DNA of 64,000 nt. Origin: Acinetobacter lwoffii (lineage in GTDB: Bacteria > Pseudomonadota > Gammaproteobacteria > Pseudomonadales > Moraxellaceae). The notes below the pieces were generated by a model. That model saw only the letters and a program-made list of their open reading frames with translations. It had not been told where the DNA came from and ran no database searches. Both the position numbers and the translations under genes were made by a program. The stretch spans positions 2,232,001-2,296,000 of the forward strand of contig NZ_CP118963.1 in NCBI RefSeq assembly GCF_029024105.1, read 5' to 3'. Positions 52,978 to 62,498 of the stretch are shown piece by piece (within the stretch, counting starts at the first letter, position 1; each line of letters opens with the position of its first letter).

Positions 52978-54015
52978 ATGAAGAAAATAATAAAATTGCG
53001 CTCGAAAATGATTTGTTCAGCCGTGGTTGCCTTAAGCATGGCATTACCGGGCCTGACACATGCTCAAATACTGTTTAGCCAGAAAAATGAAACATCTGCC
53101 AAAGTCTTGCAGCAGCATCTGTTGCAGGAACGCAGCCTTGCCGGTCTCAAATCCAAGACCCTCAAAATTGGCGAGGTCACCTGGAGCTATAGCGAAGGCG
53201 GCGCCAAGAACAAACCATCCATTCTACTGATTCATGGTCTGGCCGGCACGCGCGACAACTGGAACCGGGTTGCCCAGTTTCTGACGCCCTATTATCATGT
53301 CATTATTCCGGATCTGCCGAGCAACGGCGACACCAAAGTTCCGGACAATTTTGATGTTTCTGTGCCCAATGTGACCTCGCAACTGCGTCTATTTATTGAA
53401 ACCTTAAATGTGGATGAGAATTTACATATTGCCGGACATTCCTTGGGCGGCTCGATTGCTACGGTGTATGCCTCTCAATACCCTTTCGATACGCAAAGCC
53501 TGTTTTTAATCAATAGCGCTGGCCTCTACAAAATGGGGAATACGTCCTATACCAAAGACCCACAGGCCTTAAAAGATCTCATCGTCAGCAAGCCCGGTGA
53601 TCTGCAAGATGTTTCCAAACAGCTGATGCAGAACCCGCCGGTGATTCCTTATCAGTTACGACATGCACAGGAAAAACTGCTGATTTCACGCGCTGAACAA
53701 ACCAGTAAATCGATTGATCAGGTGGTGATGCTAAACCGGATTTATACACCGGAAACCTTTGCTCGCCTGACCCGCACGGTAGAAGCACCGACCTTGATTT
53801 TGTGGGGCAGACAGGATCGGATCATTAATGTCGAAGTAGTTAAAGAACTGCATGCCCTGCTGAAACGTGCCGAAAAACCGGTGATTTTAAACAATGTCGG
53901 GCATATGCCGATTCTGGAAGCAGAAAAACAGGTCGCACAACATTATTTGCCTTTTCTGGCCAAGACGCAGACCCTAAAAAACCCGCTTGCTGATAAACTC
54001 ATTCCTTTAAATTAA
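52978..54015 (+). CDS. Exported alpha/beta hydrolase (lipase/esterase-like)
   Basis: The 345-residue product has a signal peptide (KKIIKLRSK, hydrophobic core, LTHA-Q near residue 29) and an alpha/beta-hydrolase fold. LLIHGLAGTRDNW (about 83-95) holds the oxyanion hole, IAGHSLGGSIA the nucleophile Ser155, LWGRQDRI the acid and NNVGHMPILE the His. It is probably a periplasmic or secreted lipase or esterase; the substrate cannot be told. The next gene starts 14 bp later on the same strand. Confidence 0.88.
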   Translation: MKKIIKLRSKMICSAVVALSMALPGLTHAQILFSQKNETSAKVLQQHLLQERSLAGLKSKTLKIGEVTWSYSEGGAKNKPSILLIHGLAGTRDNWNRVAQFLTPYYHVIIPDLPSNGDTKVPDNFDVSVPNVTSQLRLFIETLNVDENLHIAGHSLGGSIATVYASQYPFDTQSLFLINSAGLYKMGNTSYTKDPQALKDLIVSKPGDLQDVSKQLMQNPPVIPYQLRHAQEKLLISRAEQTSKSIDQVVMLNRIYTPETFARLTRTVEAPTLILWGRQDRIINVEVVKELHALLKRAEKPVILNNVGHMPILEAEKQVAQHYLPFLAKTQTLKNPLADKLIPLN

Positions 54016-54029
54016 GTTTCAGAGATGCT

Positions 54030-55031
54030 ATGCAGAAACACCCGATGATTGAGCAGTTGATCGATGCTCAACTTGATTTTCTCGATCAGGCATTTTCTCA
54101 ATCTGAAACGATTCAAAGCGAGTTTCATGCATTTTATTTGTGGCTGCGTAAACAGACGCTAAAAGAGCTGTGGAGCTGTGAACTGATCAATCAGCTTTTA
54201 CAAAAACAGATTCTGGGTACTGTAGCCAGCAGCTTTCTGATTGAACAGATTGCCGAGCATATCCGTTTTGCATTGGTGCATCCGGCCAATGATACCACCA
54301 CGATTGCCGATCTGATTCCAGTCCTGACCGTCGATAAAATCGCCCAGTATGTGGCCAGCAAAAGTGGCCATCGTCAGCGTCTGATTAAAACCGTCGTGAA
54401 TAATCCGGCATTTTCAGCCATGATTACCCAATTGATCCAGCATTCCATTCAGGATTATATGGATAACTCCATGATTGCCAAAAGCGTGCCCGGGGTTTCC
54501 CGCTTTATGAAAATGGGCAAATCCGTTCTGGAAAATGTCACCGATACCAACCTCGATAGCACCATTGCACGTTATCTGCAAAAAAACATTCTAAAGCTCA
54601 GCCAGATGAGTGAGCATGTGCTGAACCAGCATTTTGACGACGAGAAACTCTATCATTTTCAGGCCAATCTCTGGCATAAAATCAAAGATATGCCAGTATC
54701 AGTCTTAAAGAATTATATTGAACTTCAGGATCTGAATCAGACGGTCGGCTTAGGTCATGACATCTGGGATCACATACGCCAGACTGACTATCTGTGGCAG
54801 CAGTTACATGACGGAATTCATACCTGGTATGTCCGCAATCAGGAACATACTTTTGATCAGTTATTACGTGATCTGAATATTGATGAAGCTTTAATTCAGA
54901 ATGAATTGCAGCATCTGCTCAGCCCGGTAATCCAGCAGATGGTTTCTCAAGGCCATTTACGTGAACGCGCACGCAAATATCTGGAACAATTTTATTACCA
55001 TGCAGATACTTTAAAAATTCTTAAGATTTAA
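54030..55031 (+). CDS. Uncharacterised helical protein in operon with exported hydrolase
   Basis: This 333-residue, almost entirely helical protein is rich in Gln, Leu, His and Ile, and has no signal peptide or evident membrane helix. I do not recognise the family. It starts 14 bp after the exported hydrolase gene and ends before a shared terminator, so the two are probably cotranscribed. It is not an obvious lipase-specific foldase: there is no N-terminal membrane anchor and no RxxFDY-type motif. I would call its function unknown. Confidence 0.75.
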   Translation: MQKHPMIEQLIDAQLDFLDQAFSQSETIQSEFHAFYLWLRKQTLKELWSCELINQLLQKQILGTVASSFLIEQIAEHIRFALVHPANDTTTIADLIPVLTVDKIAQYVASKSGHRQRLIKTVVNNPAFSAMITQLIQHSIQDYMDNSMIAKSVPGVSRFMKMGKSVLENVTDTNLDSTIARYLQKNILKLSQMSEHVLNQHFDDEKLYHFQANLWHKIKDMPVSVLKNYIELQDLNQTVGLGHDIWDHIRQTDYLWQQLHDGIHTWYVRNQEHTFDQLLRDLNIDEALIQNELQHLLSPVIQQMVSQGHLRERARKYLEQFYYHADTLKILKI

Positions 55032-55033
55032 AT

Positions 55034-55060
55034 AAAAAGCCGCTTAAAGCGGCTTTTTTA
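55034..55060. terminator. Bidirectional terminator
   Basis: AAAAAGCCGCTT/AAGCGGCTTTTT-type arms with a short loop lie between the convergent genes ending at 55031 and 55074. Confidence 0.92.
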
Positions 55061-55073
55061 TATTGTCATTTGC

Positions 55074-57155
55074 TTAGAATTTTGCATTCAGGCTGATACC
55101 GTAACGACGGCCATCTAACAATTGATCACCATCAATATCTTCAGCTTTTTCATCCAGTAGGTTATAGACACCAAATTTACCTGTTAGATTCGGACTGAAT
55201 TTATAGTTAAAGCCGACATCTACAAATTGGTAACCTGGATTTGGCTGAGCGATAGAAGTACGGCTCAGGTATGCAGAGGTTTCAGAACGATGGTGCAAGC
55301 GGCTCCAGACGTTTAATGCATCATTTAGCTCATAATTCACGCCAATATTAAACATGTGTTCTGGCATCTGGTTCAGTGGCTGTCCTTTAAAAGCACCTGA
55401 CTTAAACTCTGAATCAGTATAGGTATAGTTTGCCGTCAATGTTGTGTAGTCATTCAGACTGGCTTCTACGGTTGCTTCTACACCACGAATTTCTGCTTCA
55501 TCCACGTTGATCCGTTCACTAATAAAGTAGAATGGAATATCTCCTTCGAAGCATTTCCAATTCTGCCAGTTATTACGGTTTGTTGTGGTGCCATCAGTAT
55601 CGGTTTCACAGGCACGAACTTCCGTAATACGATCTTCATATTTAGTGATAAAGCCAGTCAGCGATGTATTGATATAATCATTTTTCCAGTTGAAACCCAA
55701 TTCAGTAGATACACTTGATTCAGGTTCTAAATCTGGATTAGCACGGATGATGCCACGACCTGTTGCTAAGGGTGCACCACCACCACCTGTAACACTATAG
55801 AATCCATCTGTTGCTGCACGAATATCAGGCTGCTTATACCCTGTGGCCACACCGCCTTTTACCACAAAGTTATCATTTATAGAATAGACTCCATAGAGGC
55901 GTGGCGATAAATGACCGCTATAGTTTTCATCATGGTCATAACGTAGACCGGCGGTTAAATCGAAGCGATCCGTAATACTCCAGGTGTCTTCAAAGAAAGC
56001 GGCAGCAGACCAACGTGTTAATTCACTAAATTCAGGTGCATTAGGATTACGGTTAGTCGCTTTATCGACCAGTTTTTCATCTTTAAGATATCCCCCGAAT
56101 GACAGCGTATGATCACCTAAGGCTAAGTTCCATTGACTATTGGCTGTCCAAGTATCCAGGGTAATCCCTTTGGTGCCGAGTTCCGTATTTCCACGATCCG
56201 GATTTTTTGAATTTTCATATTGAATATAAGATGAACTGTCCAAGTTATCGCTATAACGGCCATTATGGGTTAATGAATAAACATTACGATAATTACGCGA
56301 GAATGAATCTGCAGCACCTTGAGCAGGTGCTACCGTTTCCCCTACAGACGTAGTTGATTCCTGCTGCACGAAATTGGCTTCAACTTGTACATCATGATCA
56401 TCATTAATGGCATAGGTCAGACGTGAATTTAAGCTTTCACGTTCTGTGCCACGAAAACCGCCCACATAACGGTCTTCATTACGTTCCTGCTTATTGACTG
56501 CCAGCTGCAAGCCCAGCTTGTCTGCAATCAAAGGACCCGCAAGATATGCAGAAGCATTTTTGATATCACCTGAACGGCTACTGTCCTGAATGATGGTTCC
56601 TAATTCAACATTGCCAGACCATTCATCAGACACTTTTTTGGTAATGATATTGACTACCCCGCCCATAGCATCCGTACCATACAGTGTAGAAGCTGGACCA
56701 CGAATAATTTCAATACGTTCGATGGCGGCAAGTGGTGGCAGAATATTTTTCTCAAAACCGCCATCATCCCCATTCGGGTTCACATCCTTGCCATATTGAC
56801 GCTTACCATCGACCAGAAACAAGGTGTAGTTTGAACTCATGCCTCGAATACTGATGGTCTGTGCAGAACCCGAACCCGAAACCACGACCCCAGGCGTATT
56901 ACGCAGCACATCAGTAATGTCGTTATATTCACGTTTATCCAATTCTCCACGATCAATCACAGTAATGGAAGCAGGTGCTTTAGCCAAATCTTGCTCATAA
57001 CCTGTTGCAGTCACCACAATCGTTTGTAACTTGGTCGTCTCAGACTGCAATACGCCTTCTTTTTCTTCAGTAACTTGGTCTTGTGCTTGTACTGAAACAG
57101 TCATTGCTGTGAATACGGCAAAAGCTAAAGTTGTTTTTAAGAATGGCTTATTCAT
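55074..57155 (-). CDS. TonB-dependent outer-membrane receptor (siderophore type)
   Basis: The 693-residue receptor has a signal peptide ending VQAQ (about residue 25), a TonB box near LQTIVVTATG (45-54) and a plug domain (about 60-175, including ISIRGMSSNYTLFLVDGKRQYG and RIEIIRGPASTLYGTDAMGG). A 22-strand-type barrel ends in ISLNAKF, the terminal aromatic expected of outer-membrane proteins. The sequence is of the FepA/CirA kind (ferric catecholate uptake), but the ligand is an inference. A Fur-box-like sequence about 90 bp upstream supports iron regulation. Confidence 0.92.
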   Translation of the reverse strand: MNKPFLKTTLAFAVFTAMTVSVQAQDQVTEEKEGVLQSETTKLQTIVVTATGYEQDLAKAPASITVIDRGELDKREYNDITDVLRNTPGVVVSGSGSAQTISIRGMSSNYTLFLVDGKRQYGKDVNPNGDDGGFEKNILPPLAAIERIEIIRGPASTLYGTDAMGGVVNIITKKVSDEWSGNVELGTIIQDSSRSGDIKNASAYLAGPLIADKLGLQLAVNKQERNEDRYVGGFRGTERESLNSRLTYAINDDHDVQVEANFVQQESTTSVGETVAPAQGAADSFSRNYRNVYSLTHNGRYSDNLDSSSYIQYENSKNPDRGNTELGTKGITLDTWTANSQWNLALGDHTLSFGGYLKDEKLVDKATNRNPNAPEFSELTRWSAAAFFEDTWSITDRFDLTAGLRYDHDENYSGHLSPRLYGVYSINDNFVVKGGVATGYKQPDIRAATDGFYSVTGGGGAPLATGRGIIRANPDLEPESSVSTELGFNWKNDYINTSLTGFITKYEDRITEVRACETDTDGTTTNRNNWQNWKCFEGDIPFYFISERINVDEAEIRGVEATVEASLNDYTTLTANYTYTDSEFKSGAFKGQPLNQMPEHMFNIGVNYELNDALNVWSRLHHRSETSAYLSRTSIAQPNPGYQFVDVGFNYKFSPNLTGKFGVYNLLDEKAEDIDGDQLLDGRRYGISLNAKF

Positions 57156-57241
57156 ACCTTGTGCGCCCCAATATTTATGAAGAGATCATGTTTATTCGGT
57201 TGCGAAGTGTAACAGCTTTCCACTTAAATACAATTGCTATT

Positions 57242-57260
57242 GATAATTATTATCATTAAT
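57242..57260 (-). promoter_or_regulatory. Fur box upstream of the TonB receptor
   Basis: Read on the minus strand, ATTAATGATAATAATTATC matches the 19-bp Fur consensus GATAATGATAATCATTATC at 16 of 19 positions. It lies between nfuA and the receptor gene, about 90-105 bp before the receptor start. Confidence 0.8.
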
Positions 57261-57284
57261 ATTCAATATATTTTAAGCCAGATA

Positions 57285-57316
57285 TAAAAAAACCTCGAAC
57301 TGTCGAGGTTTTTTAA
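57285..57316 (-). terminator. nfuA terminator
   Basis: AACCTCGA/TCGAGGTT (57291-57310) with a 4-base loop has A- and T-runs on its sides, 33 bp after the nfuA stop. It insulates the receptor promoter from nfuA. Confidence 0.9.
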
Positions 57317-57348
57317 AATGCGATAAATAAACTGTTATATGGAACAGC

Positions 57349-57987
57349 TTATTTCATATACGCACCTTCAGACTGACTATGATCCGTTTCATCAACGACA
57401 TGCATTAATTCAGGTACATGCTGTTTTAATGTGGTTTCTACGCCTTGTTTCAAGGTGATATCAATCGCTGAACAACCCTGGCAACCACCACCAAATTTAA
57501 GTACAGCGGTTAAACCTTTTTCAGGGTCTTCTTTGACTTCAACCAGTGCACAGTTACCGCCATGGCCTGCTAGGCCCGGGTTAATTTCAGACTGCAATAC
57601 ATAGGTAATACGCTCTTCTACCGATGCATCTGGCCCTACGCGTGGCACTTTAGAGTTCGGCGCACGGAAAGTCAACTGACCACCAAAACGGTCTTTGTTG
57701 TAGTCAATCACGGCATCGAGTAAATACGGAATAGATGGCGAGTCGATAAAAGCAGGGAAATCAGGATATTCCTGCTTATAATCTGTCGGTACAACTTCAT
57801 CAGGTGCACTATAGGCCATGCAACATTCAGCGCGAGGAGTACCCGGATGCTCTACAAAAACACGCACACCAATACCCGGGGTGTTCTGTTTATCCAGTAG
57901 ATCCTTTAAATACTCTTGTGCTGTTGGTGTAATCAATAAGTTGGGAATTTCACCAACAACTGGAGTGCTGCTGTTCTCAGTCGACAT
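57349..57987 (-). CDS. nfuA: Fe/S biogenesis protein NfuA
   Basis: NfuA is a carrier that delivers [4Fe-4S] clusters to target proteins, especially under oxidative stress or iron limitation. The 212 residues combine an N-terminal A-type-like domain (LLITPTAQEYLKDLLDKQN...RVFVEHPGTPRAECCMAY) with a C-terminal Nfu domain. The latter carries the cluster-binding GGGCQGCSAIDITLKQGVE motif. This two-domain layout and length match NfuA. It is neighboured by an iron-uptake receptor on the same strand but separated by a terminator. Confidence 0.95.
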   Translation of the reverse strand: MSTENSSTPVVGEIPNLLITPTAQEYLKDLLDKQNTPGIGVRVFVEHPGTPRAECCMAYSAPDEVVPTDYKQEYPDFPAFIDSPSIPYLLDAVIDYNKDRFGGQLTFRAPNSKVPRVGPDASVEERITYVLQSEINPGLAGHGGNCALVEVKEDPEKGLTAVLKFGGGCQGCSAIDITLKQGVETTLKQHVPELMHVVDETDHSQSEGAYMK

Positions 57988-58145
57988 AACAATAATTTCC
58001 TCAAGCTCAAGCGGCCATTTTAACTGAAGATGCGGGGTAATTTTTAAAAATCAACTAAAATTGTCGGATTTATTATAAAAGTACAACTTTAGCTCAATTT
58101 TAATGGCATGATAATTGGCAAATAGGCACCATTAGAATCATTTAT

Positions 58146-58763
58146 ATGCTTGATTTACCTTTTAATCATACCGTGACCATTATTCTGATCACCTGTATTG
58201 TGTCATTTATTGCTTTCTCCAAAGAGACGGTGATGAATCGCCTGATTTTCTGGCCGCCGGCACTGCAACGTGGACAATACGACCGCTTTATTACGCATGG
58301 CTTTATCCATGCGGATGGTGCACATCTGTTGTTCAACATGATTACCCTGTTCTTTTTTGGCAGCGTGATTGAAAGCTTTTATCGTCAATATCTGTATGAC
58401 CTGGGTTTTATCCTGTTTTACCTTGGTGGTCTGATCGCAGCCATTCTGCCAAGTTACCTAAAGCATAAAAATGATGCGCGCTGGGCCAGTTTAGGTGCTT
58501 CCGGTGCAGTGTCGGCTGTGCTGTTTGCCTATATTCTGTTTGAACCTTGGAAGTTGATCTTTGTGTTCTTCATTCCGGTTCCTGCCATTATTTTTGCTGT
58601 GCTGTACGTAGCCTATAGCATCTGGTCAGGCAAAAAAGGCAATAGCAATATTAATCACAGCGCGCATTTATGGGGAGCGGCTTACGGGGTAGTCATGACG
58701 ATTATTCTGGAGCCACGCCTGATTCCGCATTTCCTGAATAAACTGATGCAGGTTCCGTTTTAA
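58146..58763 (+). CDS. Second rhomboid family intramembrane protease
   Basis: This compact 205-residue rhomboid has six hydrophobic segments. HADGAHLLFNMITLFFFGSVIE (54-75) contains the conserved His and Asn64, SLGASGAVSAVLF the nucleophile Ser119, and NHSAHLWGAAYG the catalytic His174. All are intact. It differs clearly from the rhomboid at 47.3 kb in length and loop sequences, so the window encodes two distinct rhomboids. Substrate unknown. The gene is divergent from nfuA. Confidence 0.92.
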   Translation: MLDLPFNHTVTIILITCIVSFIAFSKETVMNRLIFWPPALQRGQYDRFITHGFIHADGAHLLFNMITLFFFGSVIESFYRQYLYDLGFILFYLGGLIAAILPSYLKHKNDARWASLGASGAVSAVLFAYILFEPWKLIFVFFIPVPAIIFAVLYVAYSIWSGKKGNSNINHSAHLWGAAYGVVMTIILEPRLIPHFLNKLMQVPF

Positions 58764-58981
58764 TCAGTTTTTTAAATACTGAAGGAATAAAGCTACATAT
58801 GAGTTAAGCCTCATATTTCTGCTGAAAACGAATAAGAGAGCTGCTGCTCCCTTATTAGTTTGAAACATCTGGTAATATATTAGAAAGTGATGATGTCACT
58901 TAATGCCAATCTTGGACTGAATTTTGCAGCGATAATATATACATCTGTATATTAATTACTATCATTCTCGAGATATTTTGC

Positions 58982-60523
58982 ATGTCCACTACACCAGACG
59001 GTCTTCAATTTCCTCTTCAGTCTCAGCAACAAAAACCAAGTAGCTCTAAAGCAGGGCGCGCAATCATCGCGGCAGCGCTAGCCAATGTCGATTCACGCAG
59101 TTCTCAACAGGCACAATCAGAAAAAAACTGGCGCAAACAATATACTGTGCATTTTAAGCAGCTGGTCGAGCAAGGATTAAGTTCCCCTGAATCCAGCTTG
59201 AAAATTGCCGAAGATGGATTGGCAAAAGCACATCAGACTTTTGAATTTTACCGTGATGGTCAAAAGTATGTATTACAAGATGCTTTAACTCTGCCCGCGG
59301 GTCAGTTGCATACCTTCAAGCTGACAGGTAATAGCAAATCGGCACCAGAATGGTATGTGCCTTACCACGGTCAAAAGCTGCAAGGTGACGCCTTATTGGA
59401 GCAGATTGAGCACTGGGAAAGCCAAGGCATCGTGGAAACCAGTCATGCCAATGCCCTGCGTGAATGTGTGGTGCATCCTGAATGGTTTGATCTTTCCGAT
59501 CGGACCACGGTGCTGTTTGGTGCCGCATCGGAAGCCGGCCCTTTGACCTGGCTGGCGAAATGGAAAGCCAATATTGTAGCGATTGATCTGCCGAATACCA
59601 GGGTATGGGGCAAGATTGTTGATACCATCAGCCAAGGCAATGCCACGCTGTATGCACCTTGTACTGAAGACCTGCCTGCTGATACTTCACTTGATATTTT
59701 AAAAGAAAAACTGGGCGCGAATTTGCTAACCCAGATTCCTGAAATTGCCAAATGGTTATTACAGTTCAAGCAGGATCTGGATCTGGCTGCAATTGCTTAT
59801 CTTGATGGTGAAAAGCATGTCCGCGTCTCTATGGCGATGGATGCCATCATGCAGCATGTCAGCCAGCAAAAAGCCAATACCAGCCTGATGTACATGTGTA
59901 CGCCGACCGATGTGTATGCGGTGCCGAGTGAAGTGATTGAAGCGTCAAAAGTAAAATATACTGAACGCTCCAAGGCACAGGCAATCATCTCCAAAGGTGT
60001 TTCCACTTTAAGCCGCAAACATTTTTTCCAGAAAAATGCGCATGAACTGATTCAGTCTGGTGATCAGGCATATGGCATTTGTGACTGTCTAGTAGTTGAA
60101 CAAGGCCCGAACTATGCGCTGGCAAAACGTATCCAGCAATGGCGTGCCACCTTGGCTCGCGCTCAAGGCCAACGGGTCAGTATCAATATTGCGCCTTCGA
60201 CGACCACCTATTCCGTGACCAAGAATCCGCTATTAAAAGCCGCATTTAACGGTGCCAGCCTGTTTGATGTTGAAGCTTTCGCGCCTGAAACCACCAATGC
60301 GATTATGGCGGCACTATGGATTCATGATCTGCGTAATCCGGAATCGGTGGCCAATCCTGAAGTAAAACTCAACCATCCGCTTGAATTGATGATGCATGGC
60401 GCGAATCATGGTGGTTTGTGGCGGGTTGCTTATCTGGCGCGTACTGCATTGCCTTTTGCTGCGCTGTATGGTTTTGCAACGGAGAAGTTGCCAAAAGGAT
60501 TATTAAGTAAGTTGAAGAAGTAA
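58982..60523 (+). CDS. Uncharacterised 513-residue protein with possible Rossmann-like core
   Basis: I do not recognise a named family. The N-terminal ~45 residues are polar and low-complexity (SQQQKPSSSKAGR). The middle contains TTVLFGAASEAGPLTWLAKWKANIVAIDLP (about 174-203), which reads like a nucleotide-binding beta-alpha-beta unit. The end holds conserved-looking LMMHGANHGGLWRVAYLARTALPFAALYGF. There is no signal peptide, and one moderately hydrophobic C-terminal segment could touch the membrane. The gene appears monocistronic, with 218 bp upstream and a repeat region downstream. A short-chain dehydrogenase-like role is conceivable but unsupported. Confidence 0.75.
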   Translation: MSTTPDGLQFPLQSQQQKPSSSKAGRAIIAAALANVDSRSSQQAQSEKNWRKQYTVHFKQLVEQGLSSPESSLKIAEDGLAKAHQTFEFYRDGQKYVLQDALTLPAGQLHTFKLTGNSKSAPEWYVPYHGQKLQGDALLEQIEHWESQGIVETSHANALRECVVHPEWFDLSDRTTVLFGAASEAGPLTWLAKWKANIVAIDLPNTRVWGKIVDTISQGNATLYAPCTEDLPADTSLDILKEKLGANLLTQIPEIAKWLLQFKQDLDLAAIAYLDGEKHVRVSMAMDAIMQHVSQQKANTSLMYMCTPTDVYAVPSEVIEASKVKYTERSKAQAIISKGVSTLSRKHFFQKNAHELIQSGDQAYGICDCLVVEQGPNYALAKRIQQWRATLARAQGQRVSINIAPSTTTYSVTKNPLLKAAFNGASLFDVEAFAPETTNAIMAALWIHDLRNPESVANPEVKLNHPLELMMHGANHGGLWRVAYLARTALPFAALYGFATEKLPKGLLSKLKK

Positions 60524-60583
60524 TTTAGTTCCTTCTTTCGAGACTTCTTCTACGTTAGATAAACTTTTATTTAATGTTTATCC

Positions 60584-60790
60584 CCTCACCCCAGCCCTCT
60601 CCCAAAGGGAGAGGGAGCTTCCCCAATGGATTCAAATGAGTATTAAGCATCTAAAGAAACGTTTTTTAATAAAATGAATACTATTCAAATTAAACTCGCT
60701 TTATTTGAATAAATAATGTAATTCCCTCTCCTGAGCAAGTTTTAAAGCACCGCTTTTAAATCGAAGCGCAAGTGAGGGTTAGAGAGAGGT
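60584..60790. repeat. Dispersed-type palindromic repeat region
   Basis: The 322-bp gap after the gene at 58982 has two C/G-rich blocks. At 60591-60620, CCCTCTCCC/GGGAGAGGG form a 9-bp hairpin next to CCCCTCACCCCAG. At 60724-60790, CCTCTC and GAGAGAGG enclose TTTAAAGC/GCTTTTAAA. The second block, read in reverse, also contains AACCCTCACTT, so the blocks resemble inverted copies of one 'ccctcacc..ccctctcc' motif about 100 bp apart. This looks like an intergenic repeat family rather than a gene. Confidence 0.6.
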
Positions 60791-60804
60791 AAAAATCACC
60801 TATA

Positions 60805-60834
60805 AAAAAAACGCTGCCGAAGCAGCGTTTTTTA
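60805..60834 (-). terminator. Terminator after the Pit transporter gene
   Basis: ACGCTGC/GCAGCGT with a CGAA loop (60811-60828) is extended by A/T runs on both sides, 12 bp after the pit stop. Confidence 0.93.
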
Positions 60835-60845
60835 TTGTCTATCTC

Positions 60846-62498
60846 TTAGAACACTTTTAACAGTACCCAGTACAAACCGCCTGACAGACAGATCGTTGCT
60901 GGCAAGGTAAAGACCCAGGCAGACAGAATGGTTTTCACCATCTGGAAGTTCAGACCTGACTTGTTCGCCACCATGGTACCTGCTACTGCAGAGTTCAATA
61001 CATGGGTAGTGGATACCGGCATACCAAAGCCATCTGCTGCCGCAATGGTTGACATCGCAACAAGTTCGGCAGACATACCCTGACCATAAGTCATATGCTG
61101 TTTACCAATACGCTCCCCGACAGTAACGACAATACGCTTCCAGCCGACCATCGTACCCAGACCAAGTGCCAAGGCTGTCGCCACTTTCACCCAGGTCGGG
61201 ATGTATTGCAGGAATGAATCCAGATTGTCACGGTATTCATCTACTGTTTTTTCCTGTGCAGCACTCATTGTTGGTAAAGCTTCTGCTTTATCCAGACGTT
61301 TAAATGCTGTGGTGCTCAGGTACATGTCGTTGCGAAATTCAGAAACTTGAGCTTCAGGAACATCCTTAATGCTAGTATAGCTACCAACTTTTTCACCCAG
61401 ATGATCCGTCAAGCTTGCCAATGCAGGCACGACTTCAGGGGTAATTTCCTTGGTCTGAATGTACTTGGTGATCACATCACGGGCTTGTTCATCCGGAATA
61501 TCCTGATGATTTGGATAGATCACATCCGCTGTTTGTGCAGATAACTGACCAAAAGACTGAATATGTTGTACATCCAGATTTTTGTTCAGCGAGTACGCCA
61601 ACGGCACACAGCCGATCAGGATTAACATGATCAGACCCATACCTTTTTGACCGTCATTTGAACCATGGGCAAAGCTCACCCCAGTACAGGTAAAGATCAG
61701 CATGGCACGAATCAATGGTGGTGGTGGCTTGTTACCTTCAGGTGGCTGAAACAGTTCCAGTTGACGCTTGAAGATTTTTTTCACCAGCAGGAACACAATC
61801 GCAGCAAATGCAAAACCGATTAAAGGCGAGAATAACAGCGCCTTACCGACTTTCATCACCTGCTCCATGTCTATACCTGAAGCGCCAGTACCGGCATTCA
61901 GAATATAGTTCATGATGCCCACACCCAGAATCGAACCGATCAGGGTATGTGAACTGGATGCTGGAATACCGAGGAACCAGGTTCCCAGATTCCAGAGAAT
62001 AGCCGCGATCAGCATGGCAAAGACCATGGCAAAGCCTGCTCCGGAGCCGACATTCATGATCAGCTCGACCGGCAATAACGCAATAATGCCGTAAGCGACC
62101 GCACCACTGGCCACCATAACCCCAAGGAAGTTACAGAAGCCGGCCCACATCACTGCGACAGGAGCAGAAAGTGCATTGGTATAGATGACCGTGGCAACTG
62201 CATTGGCGGTATCGTGGAAGCCATTGACAAACTCAAAGCTCAACGCAATAAAAAGTGCTGTCGCTAACAAAATAACTGAATACAAGCCCAAGGCCGGTAC
62301 ATGCGCTAAATCTGCAGACAACTGGAAGCCGATATAAATCAGCGTAGTGATAATAAGAGTCAGGAACACCGGCATAAAGAATTTCGGTGTTGGCACATGA
62401 ACATTGGTCGACTTTTGGAAAGCCGACCCGTGTGCTGAATCTACGGGAGTTTGATTAGGATTCATGCAAGCAGGAATAGAGGATTCAAGAATCCCCAT
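60846..62498 (-). CDS. pitA: Low-affinity inorganic phosphate transporter (Pit family)
   Basis: This 550-residue inner-membrane protein has about ten helices and the two PiT signatures: GFHDTANAVATVIYTNAL near the N terminus and TTHVLNSAVAGTM-like near the C terminus, plus FAHGSNDGQKGMG in the middle. PitA-type proteins carry metal-phosphate with protons into the cell. A hydrophilic loop of about 130 residues lies between the two helix bundles. The exact start is uncertain: ATGs at 62498 and 62465 both lack a clear ribosome-binding site. Confidence 0.94.
   Translation of the reverse strand: MGILESSIPACMNPNQTPVDSAHGSAFQKSTNVHVPTPKFFMPVFLTLIITTLIYIGFQLSADLAHVPALGLYSVILLATALFIALSFEFVNGFHDTANAVATVIYTNALSAPVAVMWAGFCNFLGVMVASGAVAYGIIALLPVELIMNVGSGAGFAMVFAMLIAAILWNLGTWFLGIPASSSHTLIGSILGVGIMNYILNAGTGASGIDMEQVMKVGKALLFSPLIGFAFAAIVFLLVKKIFKRQLELFQPPEGNKPPPPLIRAMLIFTCTGVSFAHGSNDGQKGMGLIMLILIGCVPLAYSLNKNLDVQHIQSFGQLSAQTADVIYPNHQDIPDEQARDVITKYIQTKEITPEVVPALASLTDHLGEKVGSYTSIKDVPEAQVSEFRNDMYLSTTAFKRLDKAEALPTMSAAQEKTVDEYRDNLDSFLQYIPTWVKVATALALGLGTMVGWKRIVVTVGERIGKQHMTYGQGMSAELVAMSTIAAADGFGMPVSTTHVLNSAVAGTMVANKSGLNFQMVKTILSAWVFTLPATICLSGGLYWVLLKVF

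Noticed and set aside
54030..55031. Possible lipase-specific foldase next to the exported hydrolase
   Set aside because: Length and helical content fit loosely, but there is no N-terminal membrane anchor and no RxxFDY-type motif.
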